DNA from: Mesaphorura yosii
Taxonomy: Eukaryota; Arthropoda; Collembola; Poduromorpha; Tullbergiidae
Direction: 5' to 3'
NCBI GenBank assembly: GCA_009869945.1
Contig: WIXG01000752.1
Coordinates: 1-23,089, forward strand
DNA: 23,089 nt
Below are positions 11,631-20,440 of this stretch, piece after piece (position 1 is the first letter of the stretch; the number at the start of each line of letters is the position of its first letter). The position numbers and the translations under genes are program-made. Below the pieces are notes generated by a model that ran no database searches, had not been told where the DNA came from, and saw nothing but the letters and a program-made list of their open reading frames with translations.

Positions 11631-12214
11631 TTATTGCAGTCTTATAAATGAGAAGAAAACATCGGATTTGACGAGACAAAGTATTTACTCATGTCTTAAC
11701 AAGCACGTTACTTTATAAACCACAATTAATTAAATGATGAGTACATCCTTATTGAATCTGATCACCAAAGTCAAATGCATACTTGAAAAGAACTGTTTAC
11801 TTTTTTTTGTAAAAAAGAGACATAATGCATGAGGCCACAGAAGTTCTAAAATCCACAGTGGGCGGTTGCGTTTGTATACACTACGCTGCTCCTGCAGGTT
11901 CTCGAAATGTTTTAAATTGCATTCCTGGAAATGGAACCCACATTCATACAAATATTATACAAGACCAGTAACTTGTGACATGAATGTTGACTACGCTAGC
12001 ATCCGGCGGTTTCAAGCAGTTGTACACTGAACGCACAAAGGAAATTATTAAGGAAAATTAGCTCAGAAGCCATTGTTTTCCACGTATTGGCTACTCGTCA
12101 TCGTAATGCACGGTGACTGCTTTTGTCAGCTATACTCCACGATCCACGAACATTAAACACTGCAGCCGTCAGCAGCCAAGTTCATAGACAAAAGTGGAGG
12201 TCGCGTCCGTTGCG
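11631..12214. other. Spacer between the two MMP genes
   Basis: About 580 bp separate the end of MMP copy A from the promoter motif of copy B. I see no exon, repeat or RNA gene in it. Confidence 0.65.
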
Positions 12215-12222
12215 TATAAATA
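12215..12222 (+). promoter_or_regulatory. TATA-like octamer just upstream of MMP copy B
   Basis: TATAAATA, identical to the octamer before MMP copy A, but only 14 bases separate it from the ATG at 12236. A TATA box normally directs initiation 25-31 bases downstream, which would be past that ATG. Either the motif is not used or translation starts elsewhere. Confidence 0.3.
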
Positions 12223-12235
12223 TCCAGCCTTCGAA

Positions 12236-14550
12236 ATGGCTTCATCAACTTCGTCTGGCCTCCTCATCCTGTCCACTGGACTTCTCATGCTGATTCTTGG
12301 CTCATCTTCGTATGAAGTCCACGACATTAGCGACGCAATGGTAAAAAAACAGTAGCAGTAAGGAAGAGTCAAAACGAGCCTCATTTTTGTTTTTGACAGC
12401 AATATTTGTCCCGGTTTGGCTACGTCGGCAAAGACACAGCATCGAGCATGAACATTGTCGACGCGGGCGACGTGATTCGTGAGTTCCAGCGAATGGCCGG
12501 TATTAATCAGACAGGCGAACTCGATCCTGAGACAATGCAAATGATGAATGTGCCGCGATGCGGGAACAAGGACATGGACCATGAAATGGTACCGGATGAA
12601 GACGAGCTCGACAGCAGCAACAATATTGTGCGACGCAGATGGAAACGGTACCGGCTGAATGAATACCAGGCAAAATGGCGGAAGCGAGAACTCACTTACC
12701 GCATGGCAGAATACTCACGGAGGACGAGAGTGCCACCGGAAATGATTGAGCGCGACGTTGCGCAAGCGTTTCGGATTTGGGAAAGTGCCACGAATTTGAA
12801 TTTCGTTAAGAGCAACAGCAAGGAAGTGGATATTGAGCTGCATTTTGCGGCCATGCGACATCACGATGATTATCCGTTCGATGGACCCGGGAAGACGCTG
12901 GCGCATGCATTCCCGCCTGGGCCAGGGCTTGGAGGCGACGTTCACTTCGACGAAAGGTTTTGTACTCGCTATGTTCGTTACTCAGTTTGCGTTCGTGGCC
13001 TGAAGAAATTGTGGCTCTAATTCTAGTGAAACGTGGAGCGTCGACTCTCCCCGAGGGACTAACGTCTTGTTCGTAGCCGTGCACGAAATTGGACATGCGC
13101 TAGGACTCTCACACTCCGACGCAAAAGGTGCCATCATGCAAGCATTTTACGGAGGCTACCGACCTCAGCTGAAGCTTCACGACGATGACGTCGCCGGAAT
13201 TCAAGCGCTGTACGGGAAGCGTGAAATCCCAGTCACAACTCCGTATCCACGGACTGCCAAGCCAAATCGCCTCATTCCATTGATCGGAAGATGGAACAAC
13301 AGAATCTACCCAGACTCACCGTCGAGGCAGGCTCAGGTAATGAATGATGAGAGTAGTCAAGCAGGGCTGCCGCCAACAAGTCCCGTTCTAACTACGCCGA
13401 TGCCAACAACTACCACGCCCAAACCCAAACCGACGACGACGACGACGACGACGGCTCCCACAAAGCCACCGACTCCAGGCTTTATTCGCCCGAATCTGTG
13501 TAAGGACGGGAAGATAGACACGATCACAACGATGAAGGATGGGTTCATTTATGTATTCAAGGGTAACACTGACTCCGTCGATATTCAGCTTCACATCTAC
13601 CTGTGAAATAAGAATTCAAAGATTGTGAATCTAACCATTTTATAGGTTTTTATGTCTTCCGAATTGACGAAGTAAACGGTGGACTCGTGTCTCAAAGATG
13701 GCCCAGCCGAATCGAGTTCAGATTTAAAGGCCTGGAAGGAAATCTTGACGCAGGATTAACTAGACGGAATGGGAAAACATATTTCTTTAAGGTATGTAAC
13801 TCCTTCCTTTCGTACTTGCCGTTGCGGGACTAAGATTTGACCCACTTGATGGCTCTCCATCTTTACTTCGTACACAAATCACAAACTCTGTCTTATTCGT
13901 ATTTACTTGTATCGTGTCTATTCATCTGTCCAGGGTGGCAGATACTGGCGATTTCAAGATACTCAGATGGACGGATCTTACCCTCGCTCCATAGCCAAGC
14001 ACTTTCCCGGCATTCCAGACTATGTGGACTCCGCCTTTGAGAATCCGGAAACTGGTCAAATGTACTTCACGAAAGGCAAGGCGCAAGCGATAGTTAGCTC
14101 ATATTAACCTATCAACTTTCTACTATGCTGAAGCATGTCTTATTTATGGTTCTTCCAGGTGATAAGCTGTGGAGGTTCGACCCGAAAGCGACCAACGGAC
14201 AGCATGTTGACGATGTGTACCCAATCTCGATCACAACATGGGGTTTGCCCGATTCAGGCATTGACGCCGCATTTGTTTCGCCCGCTGGGTCGATTTATTT
14301 CTTTAAGGATGACAACTACTGGAAATTCGACACCAAACACTTTAAGGTAGGGCAAACAGAAGTGGTTAATGCATCCCTGAGTTTAACAAATCTTGGCCCT
14401 TAGATCGCAGAAGCTGAACCACCTTACCCGCGCTCCGCTCGCACGAATTGGTTTCATTGCGATGGAAAACCGCCCACGACGGGAGGTGTCAGGAATCTTC
14501 GACGTCAGAGCAATTACTTAGATAATGTGTTCAATGGTTCAGAGAGTTGA
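12236..14550 (+). CDS. Secreted, furin-site matrix metalloproteinase with hemopexin domain (MMP copy B)
   Basis: Paralogue of the preceding gene, 606 residues. Exons: 12236-12340, 12400-12956, 13027-13562, 13646-13791, 13934-14075, 14159-14346, 14404-14550. Order: signal peptide (about 1-24), short prodomain with cysteine switch PRCGNKD (Cys89), a basic stretch VRRRWKRY with a furin-type RWKR site at 115-118, then the catalytic domain with HEIGHALGLSH (His240, Glu241, His244, His250) and Met258. The linker has a Thr run encoded by ACG repeats. Four hemopexin blades are closed by Cys379 and Cys577, followed by about 29 polar residues. Two splice sites are unusual: a GTTTTG donor after 12956 and a GC donor after 14075. 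Both are supported by phase and by alignment with copy A or the family. No canonical AATAAA was seen before the convergent sideroflexin gene. Confidence 0.93.
13431..13453 (+). repeat. ACG trinucleotide repeat coding for threonine in the MMP-B linker
   Basis: A pure 23-base run of the CGA/ACG unit (7.7 copies), read in frame as consecutive ACG threonine codons between Pro/Lys-rich and Ala/Pro-rich linker segments. Such runs tend to vary in length by replication slippage. Confidence 0.9.
14076..14158 (+). other. GC-AG intron in MMP copy B
   Basis: The donor reads AAAG|GCAAGG and the acceptor TTCCAG|GTG. Splicing here gives the hemopexin blade junction YFTKG/DKLWRF. This matches in position and phase the junction YFFKG/DEYWRF of copy A, where the donor is an ordinary GTGAG. 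No nearby GT donor keeps the frame. GC-AG is a known minor class of U2-type introns with otherwise strong donors. Confidence 0.85.
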
Positions 14551-14677
14551 GGCCATTTCAATCCCAACTATTACGCTTGCTGTGTCTAGCATATAGCGAA
14601 GGTGGAAAGTAAAGTCGTATTTGAGAAAGAATGAAGAAACAACTTGTCGGATTCCTCAGACAATTTCTGATCGTAAT

Positions 14678-14683
14678 TTTATT
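14678..14683 (-). terminator. Polyadenylation signal of the sideroflexin gene
   Basis: AATAAA on the minus strand, about 177 bases past the stop. The 3' end would lie roughly 110 bp from the stop codon of the convergent MMP gene. Another AATAAA overlaps the last sense codons but is too early to serve. Confidence 0.55.
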
Positions 14684-14859
14684 CGACATTATTGGGCAGG
14701 GAGTTAATCAATCAATATAATTAAGGCACAGTTACAGCAGTGTGTTTGGAAAATTTGTGATTATATTTATAATCCTTTGTTGTAGTAAACGTATTTTGGT
14801 GGATTCGACATCCTCTTGACACGATCCTGTGTAAAGCCGATTGTGAAGGTGTGACTTGC

Positions 14860-16095
14860 TCAGTTTTTATTAAACGGCACGCCATAACTGACCTGCAGTT
14901 CCGGTTCCAAACTGGTCGCGGCCATGGACGCCTTTTGCGGGAACAGTGCACAGCACATTGGCGTGGCAAACGTGAGCAGGATACCACACAGAATAATCTG
15001 AAACGGTGTTCCAGCACATGAATACTTCTTCCAGTAACCCTTCTTCTCAGCGTAGTTCATCATAATTGGCGGAATTACTGCAAGAGCAAATGCATACTTA
15101 GGAAATTACAAATACTCAAGCCAATTTCTGCAATTTACACGGGAGGGTTTAGAAGCTTACTCATTCCTGGCACTGCCATTGCAATACGGCTGAACACAAC
15201 CGTTGTGATTCCGACACGAGCTGCCGTCTTTGAAATCCCGACTTCTTTGCCGTGCTCATCAAAAACCGGAATTCCATTTTGAAGTTCCCTAGAAAAATCG
15301 CGTCCAATTGAAGTCAAGGGCAAGGGTCTGGAAGAATAAAATGGAAAATTGTTTACCCCATTCGCATCATAGGAATGTTCACACAATTCGCAGCAGCGAC
15401 TGCCGCAAAGGGGACAAATCTGCCAATGAGTGGCGGTGCTTTCTGCAGGACAGGAAAATGCAAAACAGGAATCAGGTCAATCAAAGATCGTCCCACAAGC
15501 ATCAGCATCAGCAATATTCAACTTACTTTGACCATGCTATTAAGTCCCAGCGCTGTAGCTAGCGCCCCGCCTGTTGCCAGCACGTACGACGTGGCCAGCT
15601 GAGTAACCCTGATGGGAGAAGTTCCACTGCGATTCGAATAATTTACTACAGCATTGAAAGACTGATTGAACCACTGCCAAAATATGACTTCTTTGCTGCT
15701 TTTGTAAAAGGACATCATACATCCAGTAATAAACATGTTCATGGGCACTTGCGCAGACATTCGGCCAATCAGAATCAGTTTTTCACCGGTTTCTGGGTGA
15801 AACGCGGAGTCATAAACTTGCTTGACATGCCAGATCTCATCTTCGCTCATATTCACATTTTCTCCTCGTCTGAAACAAGCAAGGGTCAAATTATTAGGCA
15901 GTGTTACACGAAGAGCCTAATTTAAACTCACTTGTATTGAATCACGATGTCCTTTGCTCGTTCAAGCTCCTCCGATGATTTGAGCAAATTCAATGGATTC
16001 GTGGTTGCGAAGAAATAATTTGCCCGGCCCCAGTACTGGCTTTGATCCCATCGGGGTTCGTCAAGATTAATTCGACCATTCGGTTTGTGAGGCAT
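14860..16095 (-). CDS. Sfxn1: Sideroflexin, SFXN1/3 type (mitochondrial serine transporter family)
   Basis: Inner-mitochondrial-membrane carrier; SFXN1/3 members import serine for one-carbon metabolism. Exons (minus): 16095-15932, 15869-15527, 15442-15357, 15288-15161, 15077-14860; 312 residues, close to the usual ~320. Recognised blocks: [19 protein letters not shown] at the N terminus, [51 protein letters not shown] (Asn-rich signature), [61 protein letters not shown], and a C terminus ending [14 protein letters not shown] and [10 protein letters not shown] favour SFXN1/3 over SFXN2. The start sits ten bases after a TTTTTCAG acceptor (exon begins at 16105), so a 5' UTR intron is likely. Exon 4 begins at 15288; an alternative acceptor would leave a 29-bp intron. 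The gene is convergent with MMP copy B. Confidence 0.95.
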
Positions 16096-16105
16096 TGTGA
16101 AGATT

Positions 16106-16567
16106 CTGAAAAACAAAGAAACGAATTTCATCATCATACGCACTGTTCTACGGTATAGTGGTAAGTGCCTTTCTTACTTGGTATTGCTCTTACGAAGTTA
16201 CTGCTTCGGTGGCAAAATGAAGTTTGGGCTGCCCAATTTTAGACTACAATTTCCATCCAAGGCTCCTTGTGAACCATCGGGCCCTAATTCCTGCCCGTGC
16301 GTGTGACGTTTGAGTTCAAAGTTGCTGGCGGCGACTTCATTTCATTGTAATTGCGTAGTTAAACAATGACTGAAAAATGTTACCAACAGCGACATGACGG
16401 TCAACACAATGCCATCGTATGACATCGTCTCTTTATGTCTATCTTTTATGCGACGTGGATTCCTCACCTGTATGAGGTCGAAAGATCTGTGTCTGCGACG
16501 AGACAAGCGCAAGTCATGATGTCATGAATAAGGCAGCATTGGACTAAGGTTCTGTTCAATCGAGCAT
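16106..16567. other. Sideroflexin promoter and 5' UTR region
   Basis: About 460 bp between sideroflexin and the 3' end of the next minus-strand gene. It should contain the sideroflexin promoter and a noncoding first exon. GTAAG donors at about 16179-16187 (minus) are candidates for that exon's end. No TATA box is evident. Confidence 0.45.
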
Positions 16568-16573
16568 TTTATT
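16568..16573 (-). terminator. Polyadenylation signal of the 65-residue secreted peptide gene
   Basis: AATAAA on the minus strand, 80 bases after the stop codon at 16653, a normal distance for a short 3' UTR. Confidence 0.6.
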
Positions 16574-16652
16574 CACAAGTTATAACATAAATTCGATTTT
16601 TCTCCTCGTACAAACAATCGTTGAGCACGCGCCAGAACTACAGCCTATACAT

Positions 16653-16939
16653 CTAGCCACGTCCACGAGGAGCAGCAGAAGCGGCAGCAGGTGATCTTGA
16701 ACCCGGCTGTGCTGCGGAATCATTAACGTCCGCTGCTAATTGTGCAGCAGTCCCAACTGCAGCCGGTGACTCGTCAGTGCCCTGAAATATGAAATTGAAA
16801 TTGCAATTGCAGTAAGTTTTCACGGTCAAATCCAGCATAAGCACTAAGCACACAAAACGCAAGGCAATACCTGAGCCTCATGAGCGAAAAACGCCAGCAG
16901 TAGGAGGAGAGGTCCGAGCAGAACGAAAGTGGTCTTCAT
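16653..16939 (-). CDS. Small secreted Ala/Ser/Pro-rich peptide, 65 residues
   Basis: Two exons, 16939-16871 and 16781-16653, joined in phase 0 across an 89-bp GT-AG intron. Exon 1 encodes a strong signal peptide, MKTTFVLLGPLLLLLAFFAH, ending at EAQ. Exon 2 encodes about 43 residues rich in Ala, Ser, Pro and Gly, beginning GTDESPAAVG and ending PRGRG. There is no cysteine and no paired-basic site, so it is unlike defensins or typical neuropeptide precursors. A TATA box 92 bases upstream and AATAAA 80 bases downstream frame a complete compact gene. I recognise no family. The next gene upstream has the same plan and may be a relative. Confidence 0.75.
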
Positions 16940-17030
16940 GATTTCGGTTTACGATTTTATGTCAGCACAATGACCGTGGTGGTTCGAATTGATGAATCTC
17001 AATGTTAATACAGGACGTCTCAGAAAACAG

Positions 17031-17036
17031 TTTATA
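17031..17036 (-). promoter_or_regulatory. TATA box of the 65-residue secreted peptide gene
   Basis: TATAAA on the minus strand 92 bases upstream of the ATG at 16939, predicting initiation near 17003 and a leader of about 65 bases. Confidence 0.6.
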
Positions 17037-17407
17037 AAGATTTTGGTCCCGTGTAATCGTGTAATGAAGAGTTCCAACTCAACACGTGTCAACTTGACGC
17101 GGCATGTACTCTTTGTGGTCGATCACTAATCGTGAGTAAGATGTGGCTCACCATTAGAAGAAAATGCCGCCTGAACTGAACCGCCTGTAAACATGTTTTT
17201 CATTTTGACTCCACGCAACTCAATCTTCATCACCAATAATTATTATTCATAGCCAATGTTACAAAGGTCAAGCACATGCTTTAAGGCTGCAGCGTGTCAG
17301 TAAAGCGACTTAAAAGGTAAATGGTGACTTCCATTAACTGAATCAATCGAATAATGAATATGACCACAAAATGGCAACAGGATTAGAATTCATTTCAGAC
17401 AGATCAA
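17037..17407. other. Spacer between the two small-peptide genes
   Basis: About 370 bp with no exon, repeat or RNA gene that I can support. Confidence 0.6.
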
Positions 17408-17413
17408 TTTATT
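17408..17413 (-). terminator. Polyadenylation signal of the split-frame peptide gene
   Basis: AATAAA on the minus strand, 72 bases beyond the frame-b stop at 17486-17488 and 95 beyond the frame-a stop at 17509-17511. Confidence 0.55.
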
Positions 17414-17485
17414 CAAAATTTCAAAAGTCTCTAATGTTTGGAGGCCATATTGATGAGACACAGAGCAAACTTCTCGGCGAGATGT

Positions 17486-17664
17486 CTACACTGGCTTGGG
17501 TGCTGGTGCTAGGGTGGCGACGCCTGTTGAAGCTGAAGTTGGAGATTTTGCATCGCCCGTAGCAGCGCCACCAGCGGCACCACTCGATTGACCAATCGCG
17601 TCCTTAAACTTGTACTCGCCACGCTCAAAAGCAGGCATCCAACGAGAAGAACGGAAGCCTTCAT
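17486..17664 (-). CDS. Small secreted-peptide gene with two overlapping reading frames (possible frameshift)
   Basis: The ATG at 17664 opens frame a with a clear signal peptide, MKASVLLVGCLLLSVAS. Frame a then runs into Leu/Arg/Val/Gln-rich sequence and stops at 17509-17511 (51 residues). Frame b, open from about 17690, reads more like a secreted body: FERGEYKFKDAIGQSSG, then an Ala/Gly/Ser/Thr tail ending APAPKPV, stop at 17486-17488. Its composition resembles the mature part of the 65-residue peptide gene nearby. No intron of workable length joins the frames; they overlap around a TTTT run near 17625. Options are a sequencing or assembly indel, a decayed gene, ribosomal frameshifting, or frame b being chance. 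A TATA-like motif sits at 17731-17738 and AATAAA at 17408-17413. Family unknown. Confidence 0.5.
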
Positions 17665-17730
17665 CCTCAAGCGTTCTCTGATTCCTGTGCTGTGCAAATT
17701 AGCAATGAAGTGCCAGTCGACATGCGCTGC

Positions 17731-17738
17731 CTTAAATA
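17731..17738 (-). promoter_or_regulatory. TATA-like motif of the split-frame peptide gene
   Basis: TATTTAAG on the minus strand, 67 bases upstream of the ATG at 17664. Initiation near 17708 would leave a leader of about 45 bases and place the signal-peptide ATG first, which favours frame a as the translated start. Confidence 0.4.
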
Positions 17739-18425
17739 ACCTTCCCAAGGAAATGGGACAACGACAGCACCTTTGTGACTTCTGGCTTGGCTGATTGATT
17801 AAAGATTGTTTATCCACTTCAAGCTTCTAGAATCTGCACGTGCACGAGAAAACAGGCGCATGTGACAATACTTGCTTGACGCAGGCTATTTCCAACAATG
17901 ACCATGGCACTTATGCTTATATGCCTGACTAGTGCCTTTCAAGGTAAATGCGTAATATTCGATTTGATCGGTTGATAATGGCAGCAATTTACCCGAAACT
18001 GTCAGTTTCCTTCAATTCGAATCGTACGAATTTCCTAATCAGCAGATTATAATATGGAATGATGTGCTCGCGTTCTTGTGCCTTGCCTTGTGAGATGCGC
18101 TGCCTGCTGCCTTCTGCTATACTGCGTGAATACGGGCTGTACGGATGAAGTTGCGAGACCGCAAGTCGATACTACCACGCCACGTATGAGCGAAGTCTTG
18201 AAACTACGCGATAGTCTCGGGGTAATGCATTTGAGTAGCGGAAAGCATGCGGCATGGCTCAGAATTCACCATTACATGCAATCGCTACCGGCTGGACCTC
18301 ATTGCCTGTACGTTGTACGCTGCATCGCATCTGCTGAGGTCGGGAATAGTTTATGATTATTTAATTGGTTACTGTCTGGTCACTGATTACCAGGTTTTCG
18401 TTAAATATCTAGGGTACTTCGCTAG
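17739..18425. other. Region between the peptide gene and RpL9, including RpL9 promoter and 5' UTR exon
   Basis: Contains a short plus-strand signal-peptide-like frame at 17898-17943 followed by a GTAAAT donor. It also holds an ORF at 18063-18353 that lacks an early ATG and encodes a Cys/Leu-rich stretch. Neither could be joined into a convincing gene. The end of the region, up to the AG|GTAAGT donor at 18425, is probably the noncoding first exon of RpL9. A 10-bp palindrome with a CACGTG E-box core lies near 17837. Confidence 0.4.
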
Positions 18426-18567
18426 GTAAGTATACAGTACTCCTATTTCATAAGTTATTAATAACATTAATATGGACCAGGAACTGGTTAAATCGTACAC
18501 ACAACAAGCCCACAAGGAATTTGCATTCATCGTGGCACTGTTGTTAATCAGTCCCTTTTGTGAACAG
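18426..18567 (+). other. Probable 5' UTR intron of RpL9
   Basis: A near-perfect donor, CTAG|GTAAGT, and a pyrimidine-containing acceptor ending GAACAG lie 142 bp apart, and the acceptor is 11 bases before the RpL9 ATG. Introns close to the start codon are common in ribosomal protein genes. Confidence 0.55.
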
Positions 18568-18578
18568 GTTTAGAGAAT

Positions 18579-19323
18579 ATGAAGGAAATTAATGTGAGCC
18601 AGGAGGTGAAGATACCGGAGGGTGTCACGATCTCCGCAAGGAGCCGGAAAGTTATCGTCCGTGGTCCACGAGGAGTACTCCGACGATCCTTCCGTCATTT
18701 GGCCATCGACATTCATACGGAGAACAAGAACACTGTCAAGGTCGTCAAATGGTTTGGTTCCAAGAAGGAGATTGCAGCTGTAAGAACCGTGTGCTCTCAT
18801 ATCGAGAACATGATTACTGGAGTTACGAAGGTAAGAATGAAGATTTGCCACCGTATCGATTTCCGTTGACACACTGACAATCTTTATTGATCCACTTTCC
18901 TCATATCATTTGTGATCATGTCTTGTAGGGCTTCCAGTACAAGATGAGAAGCGTATATGCTCACTTTCCAATCAATTGTGTCACAACTGAGAGCAACACA
19001 TTGGTTGAAGTGAGAAATTTCCTTGGAGAGAAGTACATCCGTCAAGTTAAGATGGCAAAGGGCGTGACTGTGGTTAATTCAACCAAGCAGAAGGACGAGT
19101 TAATTGTGGAAGGAAATTCAGTTGAAGCAGTTTCACGATCTGGTAAGTCGTAAAACTCTGCTGAAATCTAACACGACGACCCGATCTCTACTAAATTGCC
19201 TTTCTATTATTACTTACAGCTGCGCTCATTCAACAATCCACCACAGTGAAGAATAAGGATATCCGTAAATTCTTGGATGGTTTGTACGTTTCAGATCGAG
19301 TACACATCACAGGAAACGAATAA
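18579..19323 (+). CDS. RpL9: 60S ribosomal protein L9 (uL6)
   Basis: Structural protein of the large cytosolic ribosomal subunit, 189 residues, as expected for the family (about 190). Exons: 18579-18830, 18929-19142, 19220-19323, joined in phases 0 and 1. Family blocks read straight through: [138 protein letters not shown] and GLYVSDRV. The C-terminal tail is short and diverged. Translation starts at [10 protein letters not shown], just after the 5' UTR acceptor. AATAAA lies 54 bases after the stop. This is the most conserved gene in the window and a good anchor for species identification. Confidence 0.98.
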
Positions 19324-19376
19324 GTACGGGATTAGAAAAGGAAATCGTAAGATTCCAAAGTTTCTGTATTTGGAAG

Positions 19377-19382
19377 AATAAA
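19377..19382 (+). terminator. Polyadenylation signal of RpL9
   Basis: AATAAA 54 bases after the stop codon, giving the short 3' UTR usual for ribosomal protein genes. Confidence 0.8.
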
Positions 19383-20349
19383 TTTTCTTTAATATTAGAC
19401 CATGTGTTGCTCATTGTTTCATGCTTCTACCATCCACGATTCATTCCTCCGTGAAAATCGATGTCAAGTCATATCTTTTCGCCAGTCGCCTTCACTCAGT
19501 AATCAGTTTAGGGCAAAGGTGCGAATGGTCATCCACTTCAGCTGCCTACGTATATTCATTCTAGGCCAACATGTTCTATCTGGCAATCTGACGATGGTTT
19601 GCTGGTTTTCATTGGTTGTCTTCATGCAAAAAAGAAATGTTTCGATTTCGATCCAGTACAGTACAATTAAGCATCATTGGGCCCATCTCAAAAAATCTCA
19701 GATTGTTCCCAATTAGATTTCTAAACAAATCGCCTTGTAGTTAATAATAATAAAATAATGAAAGTCCCACGCACTCAGAGCGAGGAGGCATAGAGTAAGG
19801 GAAACTGGAATATTGTGCTCAACAAACCCTGAATCAGTGAAAACCGAATCTTGAAAATGTAAACAAAAATGTAGCTTATGGGAATTTCTCATCGATTCCG
19901 ATTCAAAATATGATCAACAGAACAACACGACTAGATACGACTGAGAATTAAAGCCCACTGAAACATTCCAAACCCCTTGACATTTGGACATGCCATTTCA
20001 CAATTCCATTCTATGTTAATCAAATTAATTAAACCCTTGCTGGGTTTAACAAGATCTTTTCGATTCGCAACGAGTCAAGGCAAAGCAAGAGTCAAATTTT
20101 TGGCAATTCTCAGTAGTTGAGTTAAAAAACGGACTAATTGATCGTTAACGGAGTGTTGTTTCTATTTTTACACAGAAAGGGGTGCTTTTCAATACAAATG
20201 AAGAATATTAGTTGTTTTGATTTGCGCCGTTGCTGCACTAGCAACTCTTCTTTTAATTAGTCCGTACGTCCTCGCTTAGTTAACGCGTAGGCCAGACGAA
20301 CGAATGAAATGGATGAAAAAGAACGCCAAAACACTATAACCTGGACGAT
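19383..20349. other. Intergenic region between RpL9 and the unknown glycoprotein gene
   Basis: About 970 bp. The longest ORF (19402-19716, 104 codons, plus) has no signal peptide, no recognisable domain and sits immediately past the RpL9 polyadenylation signal, so I do not call it. An 11-bp inverted repeat pairs 20129-20139 with 20255-20265. Nothing else was recognised. Confidence 0.55.
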
Positions 20350-20357
20350 TATATAAA
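20350..20357 (+). promoter_or_regulatory. TATA box of the unknown glycoprotein gene
   Basis: TATATAAA 84-91 bases upstream of the ATG at 20441. Initiation would fall near 20380, leaving a leader of about 60 bases. Confidence 0.6.
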
Positions 20358-20440
20358 GGAAACGGAACACAATCAAAATTCTGGCAGTGTTACTTTAATC
20401 CCTCACCTGTACAAATATCCCTTGTAGATTTCCGTTCAGA

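Noticed and set aside
15289..15356. Alternative sideroflexin acceptor adding about 14 residues
   Set aside because: It would leave a 29-bp intron, far below the minimum seen here (57 bp), and insert residues absent from the family. The acceptor ending at 15289 gives a 68-bp intron and a gap-free alignment.
19402..19716. 104-codon plus-strand ORF with ATG downstream of RpL9
   Set aside because: It starts about 20 bases after the RpL9 polyadenylation signal and has no promoter motif, signal peptide, splice partner or recognisable domain. Composition looks like random AT-rich sequence.
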